Below, piece by piece: positions 35,743 through 44,401 of a stretch of DNA of 64,000 nt. Below the pieces are notes generated by a model. The model searched no databases, was not told the DNA's origin, and saw only the letters and a program-made list of their open reading frames with translations. The stretch's first letter is position 1, and each line of letters begins with the position of its first letter. Origin of the DNA: Gammaproteobacteria bacterium (GTDB lineage Bacteria > Pseudomonadota > Gammaproteobacteria > DSM-16500); the NCBI GenBank assembly GCA_021325575.1, contig JAJPGW010000012.1, positions 124,001 through 188,000 of the forward strand. Direction: 5' to 3'. Both the position numbers and the translations under genes were made by a program.

Positions 35743-37314
35743 GTGAATTCCCATTATCAACCGTTGTCTTACGCCAGTATCAAGCAGATATTTGCTGGGC
35801 TATTAGATCAATCCAGTTCTAAGCGTAAGAAGGATATTTCATTTTTGCAGAATTTTTCTGTCCCGGAAGATCATCCCGAACGAAATAAAATTTTATTGGG
35901 GCTCGCGGTTTATCTCACTGAAAAAATTGCATCGGAATATCGACTTTCTTCTCCTGAAGGCAGCGAATTATTCAAAAAATTAAAATCGGAAATATTAAAC
36001 CGTCCTGGCAATATCATGGATGAGCGCGAGCAACTAATTTGTTTAAATCATTTTTACCAGTATGCGAAGCAAAAAAAATTAGATCTGACCCATGAAAAAT
36101 ACAAAGATTCGCAAAAATTAAAGAATGAATTTAGATTTATTGGTGATCGTATCTTAGGTCGAATTCCTGAAATAAGAGCCGCTTTAAATCCGCGTCCTAC
36201 CTATAAAAATTTGCTAAATGAATTCAATCAAAGTTATCAATTTTACGCAATGGATTTAGAAAAACGTTATACCAATCCTAATTACACCCATAAACAATAT
36301 GAATTATTGCTCCGAATCATGAATGATCCTAGCGCTGATGCCATCTTTCTGGAATGCGCAGGCGTCCAATCAACGGATGATCCCGAATTTTTAAGAACAA
36401 AACAAAGTGTCATTTCCGGCGTTGCATTAAATATCATGGCACATATCGAAATAGAATATCAAACGTCTCTCTTCGGATCATTGTCAGCAGGATACATCTC
36501 GAGATCGCCTGAAAACAGCCATCTCTATCGCCTCTGTCAGAAAATCCTTAACGTAGCCCGAAGCACGGATGTGCCGGATATCCACAAATTGAGTTATTTA
36601 GGTGATGCTAGCGAATTCCTTGATACCTTAAAAAATGAAAAATGCGGTGAGAAAGCACTGGAAAAATTAAAATCCTATGAAACTGGAAAAAATTGGTTAT
36701 GGCAAGTCACTTATTTTTCTGATGCGACCGATTTTCTTGATCAAACCAGCAATAAAATGGAACAAGCATTAAAATCAAAAGATTTTCTGCAACGTTGTTT
36801 CAAAAGTCTTTCCAATGCCGCCTTTTTAGGTTCGATTGGATTTGGTTGTTGGCAAATGGCTGGTATGTACGGTTTTGTCGAAAAAAAATTAGTAAAAGAA
36901 ATCGGTAAATTGATTGCACGCGGGACAGCTTCAATTTTTGGTACAGGCATAGTCGGTAATTTTATACGTGGTCAAATTCCAGTAAAAACTATAATTAATT
37001 ACCCCGTCACACTAGTACAAAAGATGGCTGGCACACCTTTCCCAAAAAAACCAAAAGAACGTATTTCAGAACGAACCGCAACTAAACGATTCGACCGGCA
37101 ATTAAAAAAAGAAATCACTGCACAACTATCGGGAAACATGGATAAACAAATCGAGCGCGATCAGGAATGGTTTAGAACACTATTAGAATTACCCACCATG
37201 ATTCCACCGGAAGCACGCTCTCGATTACGTAAGGCATTAATCGACGACAGCACACTCATGGCAGAAGAGGAGCAGAAAGTTGAATCAAGCGCTACATTAA
37301 GTCCTGCGGTTTAA
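35743..37314 (+). CDS. Unrecognised protein, putative Dot/Icm effector
   Basis: 523 residues, no recognised domain. Mostly alpha-helical and charged; one hydrophobic stretch around residues 355-400 (AAFLGSIGFGCWQMAGMYGFV, then a Gly-rich FGTGIVGNFI) could insert in a membrane. The last 20 residues are acidic and then small/hydrophobic (EEEQKVESSATLSPAV), similar to E-block signals of Dot/Icm substrates. The frame is open from a TTG at 35716, but GGGAGG lies just before the GTG at 35743, and the predicted transcript would start near 35715, so GTG 35743 is chosen. Its 3' end overlaps the convergent phosphopantetheinyl transferase gene by 23 bases. Confidence 0.6.
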   Translation: MNSHYQPLSYASIKQIFAGLLDQSSSKRKKDISFLQNFSVPEDHPERNKILLGLAVYLTEKIASEYRLSSPEGSELFKKLKSEILNRPGNIMDEREQLICLNHFYQYAKQKKLDLTHEKYKDSQKLKNEFRFIGDRILGRIPEIRAALNPRPTYKNLLNEFNQSYQFYAMDLEKRYTNPNYTHKQYELLLRIMNDPSADAIFLECAGVQSTDDPEFLRTKQSVISGVALNIMAHIEIEYQTSLFGSLSAGYISRSPENSHLYRLCQKILNVARSTDVPDIHKLSYLGDASEFLDTLKNEKCGEKALEKLKSYETGKNWLWQVTYFSDATDFLDQTSNKMEQALKSKDFLQRCFKSLSNAAFLGSIGFGCWQMAGMYGFVEKKLVKEIGKLIARGTASIFGTGIVGNFIRGQIPVKTIINYPVTLVQKMAGTPFPKKPKERISERTATKRFDRQLKKEITAQLSGNMDKQIERDQEWFRTLLELPTMIPPEARSRLRKALIDDSTLMAEEEQKVESSATLSPAV

Positions 37315-37984
37315 AAAACATTTTTTGTTTGATTTCTTGCTGTGTGGCAAACGCACCTTGATAATCTGAGTGCGGCTGAAAAGTTTCGAGAAAAAATTTT
37401 GATTTTTTTTCATCATGGATTAATTCGATTTGTTGCGGATTTTGATCGAATGCCACAGTAAAATTTCCCAATGGCACATATAATCCTTCACCCACTGCTT
37501 TAATGAGTGCTTCTTTCGCTGCCCACAAACGATAAAATGCGGTGATCTGTTCTTTTTCAGATAATTTTTTTAATTCGGCAAATTCGCTTTCAGAAAAAAA
37601 TCGTTTAGCAACGCCTTCTTTGTAATGATCACTCATTTTTTCGATATCAACACCCACTTCATCATGCAAGATTAGACCTAAAACCACTAATTCATCAGAA
37701 TGGGAAATATTAAACTGAATTTCGCGATTGTCTTTCAGATAAGGTTTGCCGCGCGGACCATACTCAAACATAATATCCTCTGGCGGGATATCCACATATC
37801 GGCTTAAAACAGAACGCAATAAACCACGCGCCAAGGTAAACTTTTTTTTATCTTTCGGAAAATGAAACCGTTCAGCCCGTTGTGCTTCATCAGGACTGAG
37901 TAATTTAAAATAGGCACCTTCATGAGGCGATAGAGTTGCTAAATCAGCCTGCCAAAGATGAATAGAATGCTTTTCTATTTTCAT
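37292..37984 (-). CDS. Sfp-type 4'-phosphopantetheinyl transferase
   Basis: About 230 residues. It transfers phosphopantetheine from CoA to a conserved serine of carrier proteins. Seen: GPRGKPYL, the NISHSDELVV core, GVDIEKM with the magnesium-binding Asp-x-Glu, and FYRLWAAKEALIKAVGEG with the W..KE motif. The broad-specificity Sfp/Gsp type is indicated by length and motifs rather than the short AcpS type, fitting a role in activating the five ACPs of the polyketide synthases. The frame is open to 38041, which would overlap lysA; the ATG at 37984, preceded by CAGG and beginning MKIEKHSIHLW, is the better start. Confidence 0.92.
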   Translation of the reverse strand: MKIEKHSIHLWQADLATLSPHEGAYFKLLSPDEAQRAERFHFPKDKKKFTLARGLLRSVLSRYVDIPPEDIMFEYGPRGKPYLKDNREIQFNISHSDELVVLGLILHDEVGVDIEKMSDHYKEGVAKRFFSESEFAELKKLSEKEQITAFYRLWAAKEALIKAVGEGLYVPLGNFTVAFDQNPQQIELIHDEKKSKFFLETFQPHSDYQGAFATQQEIKQKMFFKPQDLM

Positions 37985-37994
37985 GACTGACCTG

Positions 37995-38029
37995 TATAAT
38001 GGGCCATTAAGATTAATGTTGGCATTATA
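37995..38029. promoter_or_regulatory. Divergent -10 boxes for lysA and the PPTase gene
   Basis: TATAAT at 37995-38000 on the plus strand (for lysA, start 38032) and TATAAT on the minus strand at 38024-38029 (for the PPTase, start 37984). The two promoters overlap within 48 bases. The -35 regions are weak. Confidence 0.5.
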
Positions 38030-38031
38030 CC

Positions 38032-39276
38032 ATGCAATCATTTCATTATAAAAATAACGAACTTTACGCAGAAAATGTCGCTATCCGCACTATCACGAGC
38101 AAATTTGGCACACCCTGTTATATCTACTCCCGCGCCCAGATTGAAAAAAACTGGCATGAATTTAACGATGTCTTTGGATCCGAACCGCACCGCATTTGTT
38201 ATGCGGTTAAAGCTAATTCCAATCTTGCTATCTTGAATATTCTGGCAAAATTGGGATCTGGATTTGATATTGTTTCGGGTGGCGAATTGGAACGTGTGCT
38301 TGCTGCCGGCGGCGATCCCGCAAAAATTGTTTTTTCAGGCGTTGGTAAAACCGATTCTGAAATCTTGCGCGCCCTTGAAGTTGGTATTTTTTGTTTCAAT
38401 GTAGAATCGGAAGCCGAACTCGAAAAAATTAATCAACTGGCTGAGAAGCAAAATAAAATTGCACCCATTTCTCTACGTGTGAATCCGGATATTGATGCAC
38501 GGACTCATCCCTATATCGCAACCGGTTTAAAAGAAAATAAATTTGGCATAGAACTTTCTGATGTCATGCCACTCTGCCAAAAAATAAAATCATTAAACAA
38601 TATAAAACTGATTAGCATCGGCTGTCACATTGGTTCTCAATTAACGGAACTCGATCCTTTTTTAGAAGCACTGGATTGTCTTTTGGATTTAATTCAAAAA
38701 TTAAAATCGGCCCAACTGGATTTACATTATTTAAATTTAGGCGGAGGCCTCGGCATTGCATATCGAGATGAAACACCACCTGCGATTTCTGACTATATTT
38801 CTGCAATCCGAAACAAATTAGCGCCTTCTAAACTCGAGTTAATTCTAGAACCAGGCCGAATTATTGTTGCGAATGCTGGCATTTTAGTAACTAAAGTGGA
38901 ATATCTGAAACACAATGATCACAAAAATTTTGCAATCGTTGATGCAGGCATGAATGATTTGATTCGACCTGTTTTATATGATGCGTGGCACAATATTATT
39001 CCTGTTTCAGAAAAAAATGGCAACAAAACACACTATGACATTGTAGGACCCGTTTGTGAGTCGGCGGATTTTTTTGGAAAAGATCGTGAACTAGCGCTAG
39101 AGACTGGCGATTTATTGGCAATTATGTCATCAGGAGCTTATGGTTTTAGCATGAGTTCGAATTATAATTCTCGTCCGCGACCGTCGGAGGTTATCGTCAA
39201 TGGCGACCAAACACATCTGATTCGCAAACGTGAAAAAGTGGATGATTTATTTGCGTTGGAACAAATTATTAAGTGA
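38032..39276 (+). CDS. lysA: Diaminopimelate decarboxylase
   Basis: PLP enzyme converting meso-diaminopimelate to lysine, the final step of lysine synthesis. 414 residues, normal length. Seen: GTPCYIYS near the start, the PLP lysine in CYAVKANSNLAIL, GFDIVSGGELE, the HIGSQL loop, GGGLGI, EPGRIIVANAG and the C-terminal CESADFFGKDR with the catalytic cysteine. Cytosolic. Followed after 8 bases by an acyl-CoA dehydrogenase gene, so probably co-transcribed although the pathways differ. No strong ribosome site precedes the ATG. Confidence 0.96.
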   Translation: MQSFHYKNNELYAENVAIRTITSKFGTPCYIYSRAQIEKNWHEFNDVFGSEPHRICYAVKANSNLAILNILAKLGSGFDIVSGGELERVLAAGGDPAKIVFSGVGKTDSEILRALEVGIFCFNVESEAELEKINQLAEKQNKIAPISLRVNPDIDARTHPYIATGLKENKFGIELSDVMPLCQKIKSLNNIKLISIGCHIGSQLTELDPFLEALDCLLDLIQKLKSAQLDLHYLNLGGGLGIAYRDETPPAISDYISAIRNKLAPSKLELILEPGRIIVANAGILVTKVEYLKHNDHKNFAIVDAGMNDLIRPVLYDAWHNIIPVSEKNGNKTHYDIVGPVCESADFFGKDRELALETGDLLAIMSSGAYGFSMSSNYNSRPRPSEVIVNGDQTHLIRKREKVDDLFALEQIIK

Positions 39277-39284
39277 GAAGCAAA

Positions 39285-40439
39285 ATGGATTTTACTTTAA
39301 CCGAAGATCAATTAGCCTTTCAAAAAATGGTCCGCGAATTTGCGGCTGCCGAAATTGCCCCTTTCGCAAAAGAATGGGATGAAAACCATGTTTTTCCAGT
39401 CGATGCAATGCGTCATGCTGCCGCGTTAGGATTAGGTGCCATCTGTGCGAGCAATGATGTCGGGGGCACAGAACTTTCAAGACTGGATGCTGCCATTATT
39501 TTCGAAGAATTAGCCGCCGCCTGCGTTTCAACCGCTGCTTATATATCCATCCACAACATGGTAGCAAAATTGATTGACCAATTTGGCAGTCCTGAATTAC
39601 GTAAACAATGGGTCCCCAAATTAGCCTCGATGGAAATTTTCAGCAGCTACTGTCTGACTGAACCCGATGCCGGTTCCGATGCGGCTTCACTCAAAACAAC
39701 CGCAGTCATTGACGGCAATGATTATATTTTAAATGGCGCAAAATCCTTTATTTCCGGCGGTTCTGAAAGCGATTTATATGCATGCATGGTACGCACCAAT
39801 GGCGAAGGCGCAAAAGGGATTAGCTGCATTCTTGTGGAAAAAGGCACTCCCGGATTACATTTTGGTAAAAAAGAACTGAAATTAGGCTGGCGGACGCAAC
39901 CCACTACCATGGTTTTTTTCGAAAACTGCCGCGTTCCCATCACCAATCGCGTGGGTGCAGAAGGCCAGGGTTTTAACATTGCATTATCCGCACTGAATGG
40001 CGGCCGCATTAATATTGCTGCTTGTTCCATTGGCGGCGCACGGGCGTGTTTGCAATTAGCGCGTCAACATATGTTTGAGCGCAAACAATTTAAAAAGAAA
40101 TTAGCTGAATTCGAAGGCTTGCAATTTAAGTTTGCTGATATGTTCACGAATCTCGAAGCATCCCGATTAATGACTTATCGTGCCGCCTACGCACTAGATC
40201 ATAAACATCCGGATGCCCTGATGTATTGCGCCATGGCAAAACGTTTTGCAACAGACATTGCGTTCGATATTTCCAGTCAGGCCATGCAAATTTTCGGCGG
40301 ATACGGCTATATTTGCGAATATCCCATTGAAAAATATTTTCGTGATCTACGCGTGCATTCCATTCTCGAAGGCACAAATGAAATCATGCGGGTGATCATT
40401 GCAAAGCATGCGCTGGATGAAAAATTTCAACTAGTCTAA
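39285..40439 (+). CDS. Acyl-CoA dehydrogenase, probably isobutyryl-CoA dehydrogenase (ACAD8-like)
   Basis: FAD enzyme of 384 residues. Seen: FTLTEDQLAFQKMVREFA opening, YCLTEPDAGSDAASL (FAD/substrate loop), FISGGS, the QFKKKLAEFEGLQFKFADM helix, QIFGGYGY, and the catalytic glutamate in ILEGTNEIMR. Isobutyryl-CoA dehydrogenase would oxidise the valine-derived acyl-CoA to methacrylyl-CoA; this assignment rests on the nearby mmsB and mmsA valine genes, as sequence motifs alone do not separate it from other short-chain ACADs. The frame opens with a GTG overlapping lysA, but GAGAAG before the ATG at 39285 sets the start. Confidence 0.8.
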   Translation: MDFTLTEDQLAFQKMVREFAAAEIAPFAKEWDENHVFPVDAMRHAAALGLGAICASNDVGGTELSRLDAAIIFEELAAACVSTAAYISIHNMVAKLIDQFGSPELRKQWVPKLASMEIFSSYCLTEPDAGSDAASLKTTAVIDGNDYILNGAKSFISGGSESDLYACMVRTNGEGAKGISCILVEKGTPGLHFGKKELKLGWRTQPTTMVFFENCRVPITNRVGAEGQGFNIALSALNGGRINIAACSIGGARACLQLARQHMFERKQFKKKLAEFEGLQFKFADMFTNLEASRLMTYRAAYALDHKHPDALMYCAMAKRFATDIAFDISSQAMQIFGGYGYICEYPIEKYFRDLRVHSILEGTNEIMRVIIAKHALDEKFQLV

Positions 40440-40457
40440 CAATTCCCTAAAAATTCA

Positions 40458-40490
40458 CTTAAGAAAACCTTAAGGTTTGCGGCGTACAGT
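40458..40490 (+). promoter_or_regulatory. PmrA-box-like tandem element and -10
   Basis: CTTAAG-AAAAC-CTTAAG at 40458-40474, ten bases, then TACAGT at 40485-40490. Both half-sites are perfect. The gene's GTG start is 37 bases past the -10, behind a GGGAGG ribosome site. Confidence 0.68.
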
Positions 40491-40526
40491 AAATAATTCG
40501 TACAAGCATAATACAGGGAGGTTATC

Positions 40527-41573
40527 GTGCAAGCTAGTCAACTCACAAGCGCAGAAAATACTGCTACTCCAGCAAAAACCGGTGAATCACAAATTTTATT
40601 GAAACCTCCCGCATTGGATATTGTAGTTGATCCAATGTCGAATACCGGTTCCAGTCATTCTGGCAGTTCGCTACAATCTGAAACCGGCGAGCCTACACCG
40701 AATAAACCTGGCATTCCTCGTAGCGGTTCGCAGCAACCGGGTTTGCCTGAACAACGTTCATTATCCGATTTAATGCCGCCCACTCCTTCACCTATTTTAC
40801 AGCCTGGGGCAACGGGAAGATCTTTTCCCGCTTTGAGTCTTTCAGACAAAAAAACTTCTGAAATCGAACTGGGTGGAGTACCAAGATCCACAGAAGGGGC
40901 TCCAAAAAAAGATGAAGCAATAACAGGTGAAACAGAAACAAAAGAAGGATGTTGTGCGCGCGTACAACCCATTATTTTTCCTAAAGTCTACAAAAAACCA
41001 AGAACAAAATGCCAACAACGAACGAACCATCTTCTGACGCTGGGACAAGTAGGTTTTTCCTCCTATTGGGCTGTCGAAGCATTCTTAACTGTATCAAATC
41101 CCTGGTTAGGAATTTTGTATGGCGTTGTTGCCTATACGGGCGTTCATGGCGTTGGCAGCGGTACCATCAAAATCATTTCCATGATTGCAGGCGGCCATTC
41201 AAAATTAAAAGACCATGATGCTGCTTTGGCTGATCTTCAAAGTGAAAATGAAAAACTTAAACAACGAGCTATCGTTTTAGAAGCCAAAGCAAGAGAAAAT
41301 GAAAAATTAAAAAAAGATTTTGAACTGTTAAAAATCGAAATGCATCATAATGTAGAAGCAATGAGAGCACTGCAAAGTGGCGTAAAAAAATCAGTGAATG
41401 CCGCATTGCGCGAAGTGAGAAGTTCGTCAGTTGGATCGAGTTCAAATGGTGGGATGTTTGGACCGGCGGATACCAAAGAGCAAGGCTCATCTGAAGCAGA
41501 GCCGCTGCTGGCAGAGCAAGCATCGGCTTCGGGTAATCAAGAAAAAGCAACTACTGCAAAAAAACTTGTTTGA
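40527..41573 (+). CDS. Unrecognised membrane/coiled-coil protein, putative effector
   Basis: 348 residues. N-terminal 150 residues are low-complexity (Ser/Pro/Gly/Thr) and contain a Cys pair (KEGCCARV). One or two hydrophobic segments follow at about 172-215 (FSSYWAVEAFL, WLGILYGVVAYTGVHG, IKIISMIAGG), then a coiled coil at about 220-295 (LQSENEKLKQRAIVLEAKA). Near the C-terminus E323-A-E-P-L-L fits the [DE]xxxL[LI] host sorting pattern. GTG start with GGGAGG five bases upstream. Layout (disordered head, short membrane hairpin, coiled coil) resembles vacuole-membrane effectors in general form only. PmrA-box-like promoter upstream. Confidence 0.6.
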   Translation: MQASQLTSAENTATPAKTGESQILLKPPALDIVVDPMSNTGSSHSGSSLQSETGEPTPNKPGIPRSGSQQPGLPEQRSLSDLMPPTPSPILQPGATGRSFPALSLSDKKTSEIELGGVPRSTEGAPKKDEAITGETETKEGCCARVQPIIFPKVYKKPRTKCQQRTNHLLTLGQVGFSSYWAVEAFLTVSNPWLGILYGVVAYTGVHGVGSGTIKIISMIAGGHSKLKDHDAALADLQSENEKLKQRAIVLEAKARENEKLKKDFELLKIEMHHNVEAMRALQSGVKKSVNAALREVRSSSVGSSSNGGMFGPADTKEQGSSEAEPLLAEQASASGNQEKATTAKKLV

Positions 41574-41622
41574 TAGAATTTGAGGGAACAATGATGAAGA
41601 AACGCAGCAAATCAAAAGCTAG

Positions 41623-41818
41623 TGTCATCCCGCAAAACGTTCGTCCCGGTGAGTAATCGATGTTATTAACTATCACGAACGTTTCTGCGGGACCCGGGCT
41701 TTTATCAATTTATCAGAGCTCTACTTTTATCGCTGCAAAAGCCCAGGCCCCGCAGAATAGCTCGTGATATTCCTGTAATACTTTTTTATGTCTAGCCCTC
41801 GCTATTTGCGGGGTGACA
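41623..41818. repeat. 196-base element with terminal and nested inverted repeats
   Basis: Ends are TGTCATCCCGCAAA (41623) and TTTGCGGGGTGACA (to 41818), inverted with one mismatch. Inside, CTGCGGGACCCGGGCTTTT and AAAAGCCCAGGCCCCGCAG form a second inverted pair, and AACGTTCGT / ACGAACGTT a third near the left end. No reading frame. It has the form of a small non-autonomous (MITE-like) element and fills most of the gap between the effector candidate and mmsB. Confidence 0.65.
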
Positions 41819-41842
41819 AATGGTTAAAATAGGGTGATGCCA

Positions 41843-42730
41843 TTAGTTTTGATTAATAAAATTAATAATCCCTGAAAAATCCACTTCACCATTACCTTGT
41901 TCCACAAAACGTGTATAGAGCTCTGTGGCTTCTGCGCCTAATGGAATAAATGCATTTACATCTTCTGCGGCATGTTCAGCAAGATGCAAATCCTTCAACA
42001 TCATTTTCGCCATGAAGCCTGGTTTATAATCATGATTGGATGGCGCTTTTTCAACAATCCCTGGCACCGGACAGTAACTTGTCATGGACCAGCATTGTCC
42101 TGAGGCATTGGAACTGATTTCAAAAAATTTTTTAGGATCTAATCCTAATTTTTGTCCGAGTGAAAAACCTTCGGAAACGGCAATCATGGAAATTCCCAAA
42201 ATTAAATTATTGCAAATTTTGGCCGCTTGTCCTGTTCCAGCAGTTCCCGCGTGCACGATTTTTTTGCCTAATTTTTCCAAAATAGGTTTTGCGCGTTGGA
42301 AATTTTTTTCGGATCCACCGACCATAAAAGTAAGTGTTGCAGCTTCTGCACCTGCCGTTCCACCGGAAACGGGTGCATCAACCATCGCAATATTTTTTTC
42401 TTCGGCCATTTTATGTAACTCACGTGAAATCGCAATTTCAATTGATGACGAATCGATGTACAAAACATTTTTAGGTGCCTGATTAAAAATGCCTTGATCG
42501 CCAACACAAACATCATGGACTTGTTGTCCGGTTTGCAGCATCGTGATAATCACTTCTGCATTTTTCACCGCCTCTGTGGGTGATGCAGCAGTTTTTGCAC
42601 CTTCTTTTTGAAGCGCATCAATCGCAGGCTGCATCACATCGAATACAGTAACTTCATGTCCTGCTTTTATTAAATTTTTTGCCATGGGATTGCCCATGTG
42701 GCCGAGGCCGATGAAAGTGATGTTTGACAT
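41843..42730 (-). CDS. mmsB: 3-Hydroxyisobutyrate dehydrogenase
   Basis: NAD-dependent enzyme oxidising 3-hydroxyisobutyrate to methylmalonate semialdehyde in valine breakdown. 295 residues. Seen: the dinucleotide site FIGLGHMGNPMAKNL at the N-terminus, the substrate-binding DAPVSGGTAGAEAATLTFMVGG segment, and the catalytic lysine region GTGQAAKICNN. AAGGAAACAAC precedes the ATG. It is separated from mmsA, upstream on the same strand, by a palindromic repeat at 42753-42832. The hydrolase that releases 3-hydroxyisobutyrate from CoA is not in the window. Confidence 0.94.
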   Translation of the reverse strand: MSNITFIGLGHMGNPMAKNLIKAGHEVTVFDVMQPAIDALQKEGAKTAASPTEAVKNAEVIITMLQTGQQVHDVCVGDQGIFNQAPKNVLYIDSSSIEIAISRELHKMAEEKNIAMVDAPVSGGTAGAEAATLTFMVGGSEKNFQRAKPILEKLGKKIVHAGTAGTGQAAKICNNLILGISMIAVSEGFSLGQKLGLDPKKFFEISSNASGQCWSMTSYCPVPGIVEKAPSNHDYKPGFMAKMMLKDLHLAEHAAEDVNAFIPLGAEATELYTRFVEQGNGEVDFSGIINFINQN

Positions 42731-42752
42731 GTTGTTTCCTTTTAACTTTGTT

Positions 42753-42832
42753 CGTCATTGCGAGGAGCGCTCTTTGCGACGAAGCAATCTTCATGAGATT
42801 GCTTCGGCCTAAAAAGCAGGCCTCGCAATGAC
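42753..42832. repeat. Palindromic repeat, GTCATTGCGAGG family, mixed arms
   Basis: 80 bases, ends GTCATTGCGAGG and CCTCGCAATGAC. Left arm continues AGCGCTCTTTGCGACGAAGC (type A); right arm is ATTGCTTCGGCCTAAAAAGC (type B). Only the outer 12 and inner ~10 bases pair well, since the arms come from different variants. Between mmsA and mmsB. Confidence 0.85.
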
Positions 42833-42842
42833 ATGGTACTTA

Positions 42843-44333
42843 TCAATGCAACGGCATTGAAAAATCCGCGCCGTCTTTATTTTTAAACCATTTTTGAGTG
42901 ATGGTTTTTAATTTTGTATAAAACTGCACGCCCTCGGTGCCGTGCATGTGAATATCACCGAACATGGAACGCTTCCAGCCACCAAAACTGTGATACGCAA
43001 CGGGAACAGGAATTGGAATATTAATTCCAACCATGCCCACTTGAACTTGGTTTGCAAACGTGCGCGCAGCATTGCCGTCACGCGTGAAAATCGCTGTGCC
43101 ATTTCCAAATTCGTGTTCATTCACTAATTTCAGTGCGCTTTTTAAATCTGGAACGCGCACGATTGATAAAACCGGTCCAAAAATTTCTTCTTTGTAAACA
43201 CGCATTTCGGGTTTAACTTTGTCAAACAAAGTTGCTCCAATAAAAAACCCTTTTTCGAAACCTTTGGGTTTAAAATTGCGGCCATCGACAACGAGTTCTG
43301 CACCTTCTTTTTCGCCGAGATCAATATAAGATTTCACGCGATCCCAATGTGCATCAGTAACTAAAGGTCCCATGTCAGTTTCTTTTTTTGATCCTTCGCC
43401 AATTTTTAATTTTTCCATGCGAGGTTTGATTTTTGCAATTAATTCATCTGCGACTTTATCGCCCACAGCGACCACAACTGAGATTGCCATGCAACGTTCA
43501 CCGGCTGAGCCGTAAGCTGCACCGACAATTGCATCAGCAGCTTGATCGAGATCAGCATCCGGCATAACGACACCGTGATTTTTGGCGCCACCAAAGGCTT
43601 GAACGCGTTTGCCGTAGGAAGTTGCAGTTTTAAAAACATATTCTGCAATTGGAGTGGAACCGACAAAGCTGACTGCTTTCACATCAGGGTGAACCAATAA
43701 TGCGTTCACCGCATCTTTGTCACCTTGAACAACATTTAAAACGCCATCAGGGACGCCTGCTTCTTTTGCCAATTCTGCTAATCGTATCGAACACGATGGA
43801 TCTTTTTCAGAGGGTTTTAAAACAAATGTATTCCCGCAAGCAATCGCCATCGGAAACATCCACAATGGAATCATCACTGGAAAATTAAAAGGCGTAATAC
43901 CAACGCACACGCCCAAAGGTTGCCGCACCGAATAACTATCCATTTCCGTTGCAACATCTTCTGAAAAATTTCCTTTTAAAAGATTGGGAATCCCGCAGAC
44001 AAATTCCACCACATCAATACCGCGTTGCACGGAACCTTGTGCATCCACAAATGTTTTACCATGTTCTTGCGTGACTAATTTAGCAAGCTCATCTAAATTT
44101 TTTTCTAATAACGCTTTAAATTTAAATAAAATTCGCGCGCGTTTCAAAGGTGTCGTCGCAGACCAAGCAGGAAAAGCCGCTTTTGCAGCAGCAACAGCTT
44201 TATCAATCATTGTTTGATCAGCTAAGGCGACTTCACCAATCACGCTGCCTGTTGCTGGATTATAAATATCGAGCGTTTTGCCTTTGCTTTCGATTGTTTT
44301 GCCATTGATGAAGTGGGCGACTTTATATGTCAT
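42843..44333 (-). CDS. mmsA: CoA-acylating methylmalonate-semialdehyde dehydrogenase
   Basis: 496 residues. Converts methylmalonate semialdehyde to propionyl-CoA with NAD and CoA, the last step of valine breakdown. Seen: GVCVGITPFNFPVMIPLWM, the KPSEKDPS cofactor segment, SFVGSTPIAEYVF, the catalytic cysteine in GSAGERCMAISV, and KEEIFGPVLSIVR. The GERCMA context and VGMVGINIPIPVPVAYHSFGG are typical of MmsA rather than other aldehyde dehydrogenases. GAAGGAAAAG precedes the ATG. First gene of the mmsA-mmsB pair, divergent from the amino-acid permease gene. Confidence 0.95.
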   Translation of the reverse strand: MTYKVAHFINGKTIESKGKTLDIYNPATGSVIGEVALADQTMIDKAVAAAKAAFPAWSATTPLKRARILFKFKALLEKNLDELAKLVTQEHGKTFVDAQGSVQRGIDVVEFVCGIPNLLKGNFSEDVATEMDSYSVRQPLGVCVGITPFNFPVMIPLWMFPMAIACGNTFVLKPSEKDPSCSIRLAELAKEAGVPDGVLNVVQGDKDAVNALLVHPDVKAVSFVGSTPIAEYVFKTATSYGKRVQAFGGAKNHGVVMPDADLDQAADAIVGAAYGSAGERCMAISVVVAVGDKVADELIAKIKPRMEKLKIGEGSKKETDMGPLVTDAHWDRVKSYIDLGEKEGAELVVDGRNFKPKGFEKGFFIGATLFDKVKPEMRVYKEEIFGPVLSIVRVPDLKSALKLVNEHEFGNGTAIFTRDGNAARTFANQVQVGMVGINIPIPVPVAYHSFGGWKRSMFGDIHMHGTEGVQFYTKLKTITQKWFKNKDGADFSMPLH

Positions 44334-44401
44334 GTGACTTTTCCTTCAGAAACTATTTTGTGTTATTGTATTCTTAAATCATTTACTCACAAGTGATATT
44401 T

